Shown: one piece after another, positions 54,201-64,000 of the stretch | How positions within the stretch are numbered: position 1 is the stretch's first letter | Layout of the letters: each line of letters opens with the position of its first letter | Assembly: GCF_950295315.1 (NCBI RefSeq) | Contig: NC_080181.1 | Span: forward strand, 36,361,375 to 36,425,374 | Direction: 5' to 3' | DNA: 64,000 nt | Origin: Erinaceus europaeus | Lineage: Eukaryota; Chordata; Mammalia; Eulipotyphla; Erinaceidae | The notes under the pieces: generated by a model | What the model saw: the letters and a program-made list of their open reading frames with translations, nothing else | Databases searched by the model: none | What the model was told of the DNA's origin: nothing | Made by a program: the position numbers and the translations under genes

Positions 54201-54770
54201 GAGAAAACAATTTCACCTGTGTGCTAATCTACAAACAACACACACCTGGGCGCAATCAAGACAAAACACTTGCACCTGTGTGCGAATCTAAAAAAAAAAA
54301 AAAAAAAAAAAACCTAGGCACAATCAAGACAAACCACTTGCACCTGTGTGAGAATCTAAAAAAAAAAAAATCCTAGGCGCAATCAAGACAAACCACTTGC
54401 ACCTGTGTGCGAATCTTAAAAAAAAACAATCCTAGGCGCCATCAAGACAAACCACTTGCACCTGTGTGCGAAAAAAAAGCTAAGCGTAATCAAGACAAAC
54501 CAGTTACACCTGTGTGTGAATCTACAAAAAAAAAAACATGGCACAATCAAGAAAAACCACTTTACTTGTGTGCGAATCTCCAAAAAAAAAAAATTGGCGC
54601 AATCAAGAAAAACCACTTGCACCTGTGTGCGAATCTACAACAAAAAAACCAAGGTGTAAACAAGAGAAACCAATTGCACCTGTGTGCTAATCTACAAACA
54701 ACACAAACCAGGGCGCAATCAAGTCAAACCAATTGCACCAGTGTGTGAATCTACAAAAAAAATCCTAGGA
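51291..54770. repeat. Satellite block B, second copy
   Basis: This is a copy of 39270-42725. Its left join (about 51290) fuses a GCGCCATCAAG unit carrying CAATTGCACC to the ACAACAAAAAAACC subtype. It ends with the CAAGTCAAACC unit (about 54720) and continues into another copy of the 39400-40500 module, giving a further internal period of about 3,329 bp (51776 against 55105). Private changes include AAACCAGTTACACC (about 54499) and GGCACAATCAAGAGAAACG (about 52682). Confidence 0.8.
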
Positions 54771-54982
54771 GCAATCAAGAAAAACCACTTGCACCTGTGT
54801 GCGAATCTTCAAAAAAAAAAACATAGACACAATCAAGACAAACTACTTGAACCTGTGTGCGAATCTACAACAAAAAAAAAACCAAGGCGCAATCTAGAGA
54901 AACCAATTTCACATGTGTGCGAATCTACAAACAACACACACCTGGGCGCAATCAAGACAAAACACTTGCACCTGTGTGCGAA

Positions 54983-55016
<34 letters not shown>

Positions 55017-57899
55017 AGGCACAATCAAGACAAACCACTTGCACCTGTGTGATAATCTAAAAAAAAAATCCTAGGCGCAATCAAGACAAACCACTTGCAC
55101 CTGTGTGCGAATCTTAAAAAAAACAATCCTAGTCGCCATCAAGACAAACCACTTGCATCTGTGTGCGAAAAAAAAAGCTGAGCGTAATCAAGACAAACCA
55201 CTTACACCTGTGTGTGAATCTACAAAAAAAAACCATGGCGCAATAAAGAAAAACCACTTTACCTGTGTGCGAATCTCCAAAAAAAAAAAAAAAAAAACTA
55301 GACGCAATCAAGACAAACCACTTGCACCTGTGTGCGAATCTACAACAAAAAAAAACCTAGGAGTAATCAAGAGAAACCAATTGCACCTGTGTGCTAATCT
55401 ACAAGCAACACAAACAAGGTCGCAATCAAGACAAACCAATGGCACCTGTGTGTGAATCTACAAAAAAAAAACCTAGGCGCAATCAAGAAAATCCACTTGC
55501 ACCTGTGTGCGAATCTTCAAAAAAAAAAAACATAGGTACAATCAAGACAAACCAATTGAACCTGTGTGCGAATCTACAACAAAAAAAACCAAGGCGTAAT
55601 CTAGAGAAACCAATATCACTTGTGTGCGAATTTTCAACAAAACACACCTGGGCGCAATGAAGACAAACCACTTTCACCTGTGTGCGAATATAACAAAAAA
55701 TATCCTAGGCGCAATCAAGACAAACCAATTGCACCTGTGTGCGAATCTTCAAAAAAAAAAAACCTAGGCACAATCAAGAAAAACCACTTGCACCTGTGTG
55801 TGAATCTACAAAAAAAACCTAGGCGCAATCAAGACAAACAACTTGCACCTGTGTGCGAATCTTCAAAAAAAAAAAAAAAAAAAACCTGAGCGTAATCAAG
55901 ACAAACCACTTGCACCTGTGTGTGAATCTACAAAAAAAAAAAAAAACCAAGGCGCAATCAAGACAAACCACTTGCACCTGTGTGCGAATCTACAACAAAA
56001 AAAAAACCAAGGCGCAATCAAGAGAAACGTATTTCACCTGTGTGCGAATCTAAAAACAACACACACCTGGGCGCAATCAAGACAAAACACTTGCACCTGT
56101 GTAGAATCTAAAAAAAAAAAAAACCTAGGCACAATCAAGACAAACCACTTGCACCTCTGTGCGAATCTTCACAAAAAAAAAACCTGAGCATAATCAGGAC
56201 AAACCACTTGCACCTGTGTGTGAATCTACAAAAAAAAAAACCAAGGCGCAATCAAGACAAACCACTTGCACCTGTGTGCGAATCTACAAAAAAAAAAAAA
56301 ACCAAGGCGCAATCAAGACAAACCACTTGCACCTGTGTGCGAATCTTCAAAAAAAAAAAATTAGGCACAATCAAGACAAACCACTTGTACCTGTGTGCGA
56401 ATCTACAACAAAAAAAAAACCAAGGCGCAATCAAGAGAAACCTATTTCACCTGTGTGCGAATCTAAAAACAACACACACCTGGGCACAATCAAGACAAAA
56501 CACTTGCACCTGTGTGCGAATCTAAAAAAAAAAAAAAAAAACCTAGGCACAATCAAGACAAATCACTTGCACCTCTGTGCGAATCTTCACAAAAAAAAAA
56601 AACCTGAGCGTAATCAGGACAAACCACTTGCACCTGTGTGTGAATCTACAAAAAAAAAAAAACCAAGGCGCAATCAAGACAAACCACTTGCACCTGTGTG
56701 CGAATCTACAAAAAAAAGAAAACCAAGGTGCAATCAAGACAAACCACTTGCACCTGTGTGCGAATCTACAACAAAAAAACCAAGGCGTAATCAAGAGAAA
56801 CCAATAGCACCTGTGTGCTAATCTACAAACAACACAAACCAGGGCGCAATCAAGACAAACCAATTGCACCTGTGTGTGAATCTACAAAAAAAAACCTAGG
56901 CGCAATCAAGAAAAACCACTTGCACCTGTGTGCGAATCTTCAAAAAAAAAAACCTAGGAGCAATCAAGAAAAACCACTTGCACCTGTGGGCGAATCTTCA
57001 AAAAAAAAAAACTCGGAACAATCAAGACAAACCACTTACACCTGTGTGCGAATCTAAAAAAAAACAATCTTAGGTGCCATCAAGACAAACCAATTGTACC
57101 TGTGTGCGAATCTAGAAACAACAAACACCTGGGCGCAATCAAGGCAAACCCCTTGCACTTCTGTGCGAATCTTCAAAAAAAAATTCTAGGGGCAATCAAG
57201 ACAAACCACTTACACCTGTGTGTGAATCTACAAAAAAAAACATAGGCAAAAGCAAGACAAACCACTTGCACCTGTGTGTGAATCTACAAAAAAAAAAAAA
57301 ACCTAGGCGCAATCAAGACAAACCACTTGCACCTGTGTGCGAATCTACAAAAGAAAAATCTAGGTGCAATCAAGACAAACCACTTGCACCTGTGTGCGAA
57401 TCTCCAAAAAAAAAAAAAAAAAAAAACTAGGGGTAATCAAGACAAACCAGTTGCACCTGTGTGCGAATCTACAAAAAACAAAAAAACTAGCCGCAATCAA
57501 GACAAACCACTTGCACCTGTGTGCGAATCTTCAAAATAAAAACATAAGGCACAATCAACAAAAACCACTTCCACCTGTGTTCGAATCTAAAACAAAAAAA
57601 CCAAGGCGTAATCAAGACAAACCAATTGCACCTGTGTGTGAATCTACAAAAAAAAAACCTAGGCGAAATCAAGACAAACCACTTGCACCTGTGTGCGAAT
57701 CTAAAAAAAAAATGCTACGCGCAATAAGGACAAACCACTTGCACCTGTGTGTGAATCTACCAAAAAAAACCTATGCGCAATCAAGACAAACCACTTGCAC
57801 CTGTGTGCGAATCTAAAAAAAAAAAAATCCTAGGCGCCATCAAGACAAACCAATTGCACCTGTGTGCGAATCGAGAAACAACACACACTTGGGCGCAAT
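54771..57899. repeat. Mixed satellite segment
   Basis: Positions 54771-56050 repeat 51430-52720 (offset about 3,329) and 39400-40680, with AAAAAATATCC (55695) and AAACGTATTTC (56025). Private changes are AAAATCCACTTG (55487) and GCGAATTTTC (55625). Positions 56050-56900 follow the GTGTAGAATC, AATTAGGCAC and GAGCGTAATCAGG order seen at 44940-45700; one A-run near 56711 is broken by a G. Positions 56980-57899 follow 50410-51270, with the GGC-marked unit at about 57138 and GTGTTCGAATC near 57577. Confidence 0.75.
54986..55013 (+). repeat. Longest A-run, A(28), in the long-A slot
   Basis: This is the longest uninterrupted A-run I counted, 28 bases. It lies between GTGTGCGAATCT and CCTAGGCACAATC, in the unit that precedes one with GTGTGATAATCT. 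The same slot elsewhere also carries very long runs: about 24 at 2138, 25 at 3263, 26 at 24100, 25 at 25170, 26 at 39626, 26 at 51658 and 26 at 60954, whereas most slots have 8-15. Run length is thus a property of the higher-order position and not random along the array. Exact counts depend on sequencing accuracy in homopolymers. Confidence 0.8.
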
Positions 57900-59899
57900 C
57901 AAGACAAACCACTTGCACCTTTATGCGAATCTTCAAAAAAAAAAAATACCTAGGCGCAATCAAGACAAACCACTTGCACCTGTGTGCGAATCTTAAAAAA
58001 AAAAACAATCCTAGGCTCCATCAAGACAAACCACTTGCACCTGTGTGCGAAAAAAAAGCTCAGCGTAATCAAGACAAACCACTTACACCTGTGTGTGAAT
58101 CTACAAAAAAAAACAATGCCGCAATCAAGAAAAACCACTTTACCTGTGTGCGAATCTCCAAAAAAAAAAAAAAAAACTAGGCGCAATCAAGACAAACCAC
58201 TTGCACCTGTGTGCGAATCTACAACAAAAAAACCAAGGTGTAAACAAGAGAAACCAATTGCACCTGTGTGCTAATCTACAAACAACACAAACCAGGGCGC
58301 AATCAAGACAAATCAATTGCACCTTTGTGTGAATCTACAAAAAAATCCTAGGAGCAATCAAGACAAACCACTTGCACCTGTGTGCGAATCCTCAAAAAAA
58401 AAAAACATAGGCACAATCAAGACAAACCACTTGAACCTGTGTGCGAATCTACAACAAAAAAAAACCAAGGCGCAATCTAGAGAAACCAATTTCACCTGTG
58501 TGCGAATCTACAAACAACACACACCTGGGCGCAAACAAGACAAAACACTTGCACCTGTGTGCGAATCAAAAAAAAAAGAAAAAAAAACCTAGGCACAATA
58601 AAGACAAACAACTTGCACCTGTGTGAGAATCTAAAAAAAAAAACCAAGGCGCAATCAAGACAAACCATTTGCACCTGTGTGCGAATCTTAAAAAAAAAAA
58701 TCCTAGGCGCCATCAAGACAAACCACTTGCACCTGTGTGCGAAAAAAAAGCTGAGCGTAATCAAGACAAACCACTTACACCTGTGTGTGAATCTACAAAA
58801 AAAAAAAAACTAGGCGCAATCAAGACAAACCACTTGCACCTGTGTGCGAATCTACAACAAAAAAAACAAGGTGTAAACAAGAGAAACCAATTGCACCTGT
58901 GTGCTAATCTACAAACAACACAAACCAGGGCGCAATCAAGACAAACCAATTGAACCTGTGTGTGAATCTACAAAAAAAATCCTAGGAGCAATCAAGACAA
59001 ACCACTTGCACCTGTGTGCGAATCTTCAAAAAAAAACATAGGCACAATCAAGACAAACCACTTGAACCTGTGTGCGAATCTACAACAAAAAAAAAACCAA
59101 GGCGCAATCTAGAGAAAACAATTTCACCTGTGTGCTAATCTACAAACAACACACACCTGGGCGCAATCAAGACAAAACACTTGCACCTGTGTGCGAATCT
59201 AAAAAAAAAAAAAAAAAACCTAGGCACAATCAAGACAAACCACTTGCACCTGTGTGAGAATCTAAAAAAAAAAAAAAAATCCTAGGCGCAATCAAGACAA
59301 ACCACTTGCACCTGTGTGCGAATCTTAAAAAAAAACAAACCTAGGCGCCATCAAGACAAACCACTTGCACCTGTGTGCGAAAAAAAAGCTAAGCGTAATC
59401 AAGACAAACCACTTACACCTGTGTGTGAATCTACAAAAAAAAAAAACATGGCACAATCAAGAAAAACCACTTTACTTGTGTGCGTATCTCCAAAAAAAAA
59501 AAAAAAATTGGCGCAATCAAGAAAAACCACTTGCACCTGTGTGCGAATCTACAACAAAAAAACCAAGGTGTAAACAAGAGAAACCAATTGCACCTGTGTG
59601 CTAATCTACAAACAACACAAACCAGGGCGCAATCAAGTCAAACCAATTGCACCAGTGTGTGAATCTACAAAAAAAATCCTAGGAGCAATCAAGACAAACC
59701 ACTTGCACCTGTGTGCGAATCTTCAAAAAAAAAAAAACATAGGCACAATCAAGACAAACCACTTGAACCTGTGTGCGAATCTGCAACAAAAAAAAAAACC
59801 AAGGCGCAATCTAGAGAAACCAATTTCACATGTGTGCGAATCTACAAACAACACACACCGGGGCGCAATCAAGACAAAACACTTGCACCTGTGTGCGAA
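57900..59899. repeat. Satellite segment offset ~4.91 kb from 53000-54990
   Basis: Alignment with 53000 onward holds at offsets of 4,909-4,914 bp and continues to about 60300. Shared markers are GCTCAG short-junction (58058), the CACCTTTGTGTG unit with a shorter A-run (58319), AGAAAAAAAACC (58577) and the CAAGTCAAACC unit (59636). Private changes are GCGAATCCTC (58385) and GTGCGTATCTCC (59482). The ~1.33 kb module here spans 58340-59680. Confidence 0.78.
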
Positions 59900-61260
59900 T
59901 CTAAAAAAAAAAAAAAAAAAACCTAGGCACAATCAAGACAAACCACTTGCACCTGTGTGATAATCTAAAAAAAAAAATCCTAGGCGCAATCAAGACAAAC
60001 CACTTGCACCTGTGTGCGAATCTTAAAAAAAACAATCCTAGGCGCCATCAAGACAAACCACTTGCATCTGTGTGCGAAAAAAAAAGCTGAGCGTAATCAA
60101 GACAAACCACTTACACCTGTGTGTGAATCTACAAAAAAAAACCATGGCGCAATCAAGAAAAACCACTTTACCTGTGTGCGAATCTCCAAAAAAAAAAAAA
60201 AAACTAGACGCAATCAAGACAAACCACTTGCACCTGTGTGCGAATCTACAACAAAAAAAAACCTAGGAGTAATCAAGAGAAACCAATTGCACCTGTGTGC
60301 TAATCTACAAGCAACACAAACCAGGGCGCAATCAAGACAAACCAATGGCACCTGTGTGTGAATCTACAAAAAAAAAAACCTAGGCGCAATCAAGAAAAAC
60401 CACTTGCACCTGTGTGCGAATCTTCAAAAAAAAAAAACATAGGCACAATCAAGACAAACCAATTGAACCTGTGTGCGAATCCACAACAAAAAAAACCAAG
60501 GCGTAATCTAGAGAAACCAATTTCACCTGTGTGCGAATCTTCAACAAGACACACCTGGGCGCAATGAAGACAAACCACTTTCACCTGTGTGCGAATATAA
60601 CAAAAAATAATCCTAGGCGCAATCAAGACAAACCAATTGCACCTGTGTGCGAATCTTCAAAAAAAAAAAAAACCTAGGCACAATCAAGTAAAACCACTTG
60701 CACCTGTGTGTGAATCTACAAAAAGAACCTATGCGCAATCAAGACAAACAACTTGCACCTGTGTGCGAATCTTCAAAAAAAAAAAAACATAGGCACAATC
60801 AAGACAAACCACTTGAACCTGTGTGCGAATCTGCAACAAAAAAAAAAAACCAAGGCGCAATCTAGAGAAACCAATTTCACCTGTGTGCGAATCTACAAAC
60901 AACACACACCGGGGCAAAATCAAGACAAAACACTTGCACCTGTGTGCGAATCTAAAAAAAAAAAAAAAAAAAAAAAAAACCTAGGCACAATCAAGACAAA
61001 CCACTTGCACCTGTGTGATAATCTAAAAAAAAAAATCCTAGGCGCAATCAAGACAAACCACTTGCACCTGTGTGCGAATCTTAAAAAAAACAATCCTAGG
61101 CGCCATCAAGACAAACCACTTGCATCTGTGTGCGAAAAAAAAAGCTGAGCGTAATCAAGACAAACCACTTACACCTGTGTGTGAATCTACAAAAAAAAAC
61201 CATGGCGCAATCAAGAAAAACCACTTTACCTGTGTGCGAATCTCCAAAAAAAAAAAAAAA
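59900..61260. repeat. 1,058 bp tandem dimer, third instance
   Basis: Copies begin near 59903 and 60954, each with a long A-run (about 19 and 26), and landmark units are 1,058 bp apart (60014 and 61072). The rare GCGAATCCAC unit is present once (about 60478), as in the other two dimers, and TCAACAAGACACACC (about 60540) is shared with 44474. The second copy is truncated after the CCATGGCGC unit (about 61200) and joins a CTAGGGGTAATC unit. Confidence 0.8.
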
Positions 61261-62275
61261 CTAGGGGTAATCAAGACAAACCACTTGCACCTGTGTGCGA
61301 ATCTACAAAAAAAAAAAAACCAAGGCGCAATAAAGACAAACCACTTGCACCTGTGTGCGAATCTTCAAAAAAAAAAAAATTAGGCACAATCAAGACAAAC
61401 CACTTGTACCTGTGTGCGAATCTACAACAACAAAAAAAAAAACCAAGCCGCAATCAAGAGAAACCTATTTCACCTCTGTGCGAATCTAAAAACAACACAC
61501 ACCTGGGCACAATCAAGACAAAACACTTGCACCTGTGTGCGAATCTAAAAAAAAAAAAAACCTAGGCACAATCAAGACAAACCACTTGCACCTCTGTGCG
61601 AATCTTCACAAAAAAAAACCTGAGCGCAATCAGGACAAACCACTTGCACCTGTGTGTGAATCTACAAAAAAAAAAAAACCAAGGCGCAATCAAGACAAAC
61701 CACTTGCACCTGTGTGCGAATCTACAAAAAAAAAAAAAACCAAGGCGCAATCAAGACAAACCACTTGCACCTGTGTGCGAATCTACAACAAAAAAACCAA
61801 GGCGTAATCAAGAGAAACCAATAGCACCTGTGTGCTAATCTACAAACCACACAAACCAGGGCGCAATCAAGACAAACCAATTGCACCTGTGTGTGAATCT
61901 ACAAAAAAAACCTAGGCGCAATCAAGAAAAACCACTTGCACCTGTGTGCGAATCTTCAAAAAAAAAAACCTAGGAGCAATCAAGAAAAACCACTTGCACC
62001 TGTGTGCGAATCTTCAAAAAAAAAAAAAAAAACTCGGCACAATCAAGACAAACCAATTGTACCTGTGTACGAATCTAGAAATAACAAACACCTGGGCGCA
62101 ATCAAGACAAACCCCTTGCCCTTCTATGCGAATCTTCAAAAAAAAATTCTAGGGGCAATCAAGACAAACCACTTACACCTGTGTGTGAACCTACAAAAAA
62201 AAAACATAGGAACAAGCAAGACAAACCACTTGCACAAGTGTGAGAATCTAAAAAAAAAAAATCCTACGCGCAATC
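61261..62275. repeat. ~1 kb satellite segment matching 16570-17570
   Basis: Order and variants follow 16570-17570 at an offset of about 44.7 kb: AATTAGGCAC (61379), AAGCCGCAATC (61444), GAGCGCAATCAGG (61622), the CTACAAACCACACAAACC linker (61841, as at 17130), ATAGGAACAAGC (62206) and CCTACGCGC (62265). Differences include an ACAACAACAAAA run (61424), GAAATAACAAAC (62079) and CCCTTGCCCTTC (62112). This is the most widely separated close match I recognised in the window. Confidence 0.75.
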
Positions 62276-64000
62276 AAGACAAACCACTTGCACCTGTGTG
62301 CGAAGTTTCAAAAAAAAATAGGCACAATAAAGAAAAACCACTTGCACCTGTGTGCGAATCTTCAAAAAAAAACATAGGCACAATCAAGACAAACCACTTG
62401 AATCTGTGTGCGAATCTACAACAACAAAAAAAAAACTAAGGCGCAATCTAGAGAAATAAATTTCACCTGTGTGCTAATCTACAAACAACACAAACCAGGG
62501 CGCAATCAAGACAAACCAATTGCACCTGTGTGTCAATCTACAAAAAAAAACCTAGGCACAATCAAGAAAAACCACTTGAACCTGTGTGCGAATCTTCAAA
62601 AAAAAAACATAGGCACAATCAAGACAAACCACTTGAATCTGTGTCCGAATCTACAACAAAAAAAAAACCAAGGCGCAAACTAGAGAAACCTATTTCACCT
62701 GTGTGCGAATCTACAAACAACACACACCTGGGCGCAATCAAGACAAACAACTTGCACCTGTGTGCGAATCTTCAAAAAAAAAAAAACCTGAGCGTAATCA
62801 AGACAAACCACTTGCACCTGTGTGTGAATCTACAAAAAAAAAAAAAAACCAAGGCGCAATCAAGACAAACCACTTGCACCTGTGTGCGAATTTTCAAAAA
62901 AAAAAATTAGGCACAATCAAGACAAACCATTTGTACCTGTGTGCGAATCTACAACAAAAAAAAAACCAAGGCGCAATAAAGAGAAACCTATTTCACCTTT
63001 GTGCGAATCTAAAAACAACACTCACCTGGGCGCAATCAAGACAAAACACTTGCACCTGTGTGCGAATCTAAAAAAAAAAAAAAACCTAGGCACAATCAAG
63101 ACAAACCACTTGCACCTCTCTGCGAATCTTCAAAAAAAAAAAACAAACTCGGCACAATAAAGACAAACCAATTGTACCTGTGTACGAATCTAGAAACAAC
63201 AAACACCTGGGCGCAATCAAGACAAACCCCTTGCACTTCTATGCGAATCTTCAAAAAAAAAATTCTAGGGGCAATCAAGACAAACCACTTACACCTGTGT
63301 GTGAACCTACAAAAAAAAAACATAGGCACAAGCAAGACAAACCACTTGCACAAGTGTGAGAATCTAAAAAAAAAAATCCTACGCGCAATCAAGACAAACC
63401 ACTTGCACCTGTGTGTGAATCTACAAAAAAAAAAAAAAACCTAGGCGCAATCAAGAAAAACCACTTGCACCTGTGTGCGAATCTTCAAAAAAAAAACATA
63501 GGCACAATCAAGACAAACCAATTGAATCTGTGTGCGAATCTACAACAAAAAAAAAACCAAGGCGCAATCTAGAGAAACCAATTTCACCTGTGTGCGAATC
63601 TACAAACAACACACACCTGGGCGCAATCAAGACCAAATACTTGCACCTGTGTGGGAATCTAAAAAAAAAAAAAAAAACCTAGGCACAATCAACACAAACC
63701 ACTTGCACCTGTGTGCGAATCTCCAAAATAAAAAAAAACTAGGTGCAATCAAGACAAACCACTTGCACGTGTGTGCGAATCTACAACAAAAAAAACCAAG
63801 GCGTAATCAAGAGAAACCAATTGCACTGTGTGCTAATCTACAAACAACACAAACCAGGCCGCAATCAAGACAAACCAATTGCACCTGTGTGTCAATCTAC
63901 AAAAAAAAACCTAGGAGCAATCAAGAAAAACCACTTGCACCTGTGTGCGAATCTTCAAAAAAAAAACTCGGCACAATCAAGACAAACCACTTACACCTGT
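62276..64000. repeat. Right-edge satellite segment, more irregular
   Basis: Units here carry more private variants than elsewhere: GCGAAGTTTC with a shortened AAATAGGCAC junction (62302-62325), CTAAGGCGC (62435), GAGAAATAAATTTC (62452), GTGTCCGAATC (62642), GGCGCAAACTAGAG (62672), CTCTCTGCGAATC (63116), ACCAAATACTTG (63632), CAATCAACAC (63687) and a one-base-short GCACTGTGTGC (63823). The order of subtypes is also less regular, with junctions near 62300, 62560, 63130 and 63450. It remains pure satellite to the end of the window, with no gene or unique DNA. Confidence 0.75.

Larger units (their letters stand above)
1..64000. repeat. Tandem satellite array, ~58 bp unit, fills the window
   Basis: Every part of the window is a head-to-tail repeat of a unit of about 58 bp. 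The unit reads as junction CCTAGGCGCAATCAAGAC, core AAACCACTTGCACCTGTGTG, CGAATCTAC or CGAATCTTC, then an A-run. Counted on the consensus with a short A-run, the + strand is about 43% A, 26% C, 16% G and 16% T, so the strands are strongly asymmetric. Unit length varies mainly through the A-run. All units share one orientation. I found no stretch longer than a few tens of bases that departs from the repeat, and neither array edge is inside the window. Apparent ORFs on both strands are read-through of the unit, which has no stop in three + frames and one - frame. The family name and species are unknown to me; a eukaryotic heterochromatic satellite is the likely class. Confidence 0.97.

Noticed and set aside
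1..64000. CRISPR array
   Set aside because: The repeat is continuous, with no unique spacers between conserved repeats. Linkers are A-runs or a few recurring CA-rich variants, and there are no cas genes.
1..64000. Telomeric repeat or CENP-B box
   Set aside because: No TTAGGG-type or TTTAGGG-type tandem runs are present; CCTAGG is a single palindrome per unit. I found no match to the CENP-B box core in either strand of the consensus.
1..64000. Poly-A tails of a tandemly inserted SINE or retroposon
   Set aside because: Units are head-to-tail at near-constant spacing, with no target-site duplications, no polymerase III box A/B pair recognised, and CA-linker units lacking the A-run. A satellite derived from such an element long ago cannot be excluded, but nothing here shows it.
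1..64000. tRNA, rRNA or other structured RNA genes
   Set aside because: No cloverleaf, rRNA-like block or stable inverted repeat beyond the short CCTAGG and CAATTG palindromes was seen.
1..64000. Inverted segments or a strand switch
   Set aside because: I looked for T-runs with GGTTTGTCTTG on the + strand and found none; all units keep one orientation.

Overview
The whole 64 kb window is one uninterrupted tandem satellite array. It holds no gene, RNA gene, transposon or unique DNA that I can support. The repeating unit is about 58 bp (roughly 55-66 bp, depending on the A-run). It has three parts: a junction (typically CCTAGG followed by CGCAATCAAGAC), a core (AAACCACTTGCACCTGTGTG, then CGAATCT) and a run of A on the given strand, usually 7-28 bases long. 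Dividing the window by the unit length gives roughly 1,090 units. All lie in the same orientation, with no inversion seen. The array runs off both ends of the window.

Organism: nothing identifies the species. A homogeneous, A-tract-rich satellite with nested higher-order repeats (HORs) is typical of eukaryotic nuclear heterochromatin (centromeric, pericentromeric, subtelomeric or sex-chromosome). I infer a eukaryote and go no further. I saw no telomere motif and no obvious CENP-B box.

Reading frames: in the consensus unit all three + frames and one - frame lack a stop codon. Long apparent ORFs therefore appear everywhere, in several frames at once, mostly starting at GTG or TTG inside the unit. 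They are products of the repeat. A-run lengths that are not multiples of three shift the frame every few units, so no protein repeat is maintained.

Layout: units fall into recognisable subtypes (CA-rich linker instead of A-run, short-junction, long-A-run, GGC-marked and others) that recur in fixed order and so define HORs. From left to right: 1-2130 left edge; 2131-4341 two related ~1.1 kb modules; 4342-9411 two near-identical 2,535 bp copies; 7400-16900 two ~4,750 bp copies, overlapping the previous pair; 16770-24090 two copies with a ~3,726 bp period; 24091-25965 a 1,058 bp dimer; 30190-35760 two copies with a 3,239 bp period. The right half largely re-uses earlier segments: 41410-48983 repeats 22740-28983; 48984-51290 repeats 35170-37590; 51291-54770 repeats 39270-42725; 57900-60300 repeats 53000-55400; 61260-62275 resembles 16570-17570. 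Junctions fall inside chimeric units, as expected for unequal exchange or replication-based amplification in register. All block edges were placed by eye from shared rare variants and are approximate to tens of bases.

No encoded biological system was found. What merits a second look is the layered duplication history, the A-tract lengths inherited by HOR slot, the CA-linker unit class, and the dense array of E-box-like CACCTG sites.
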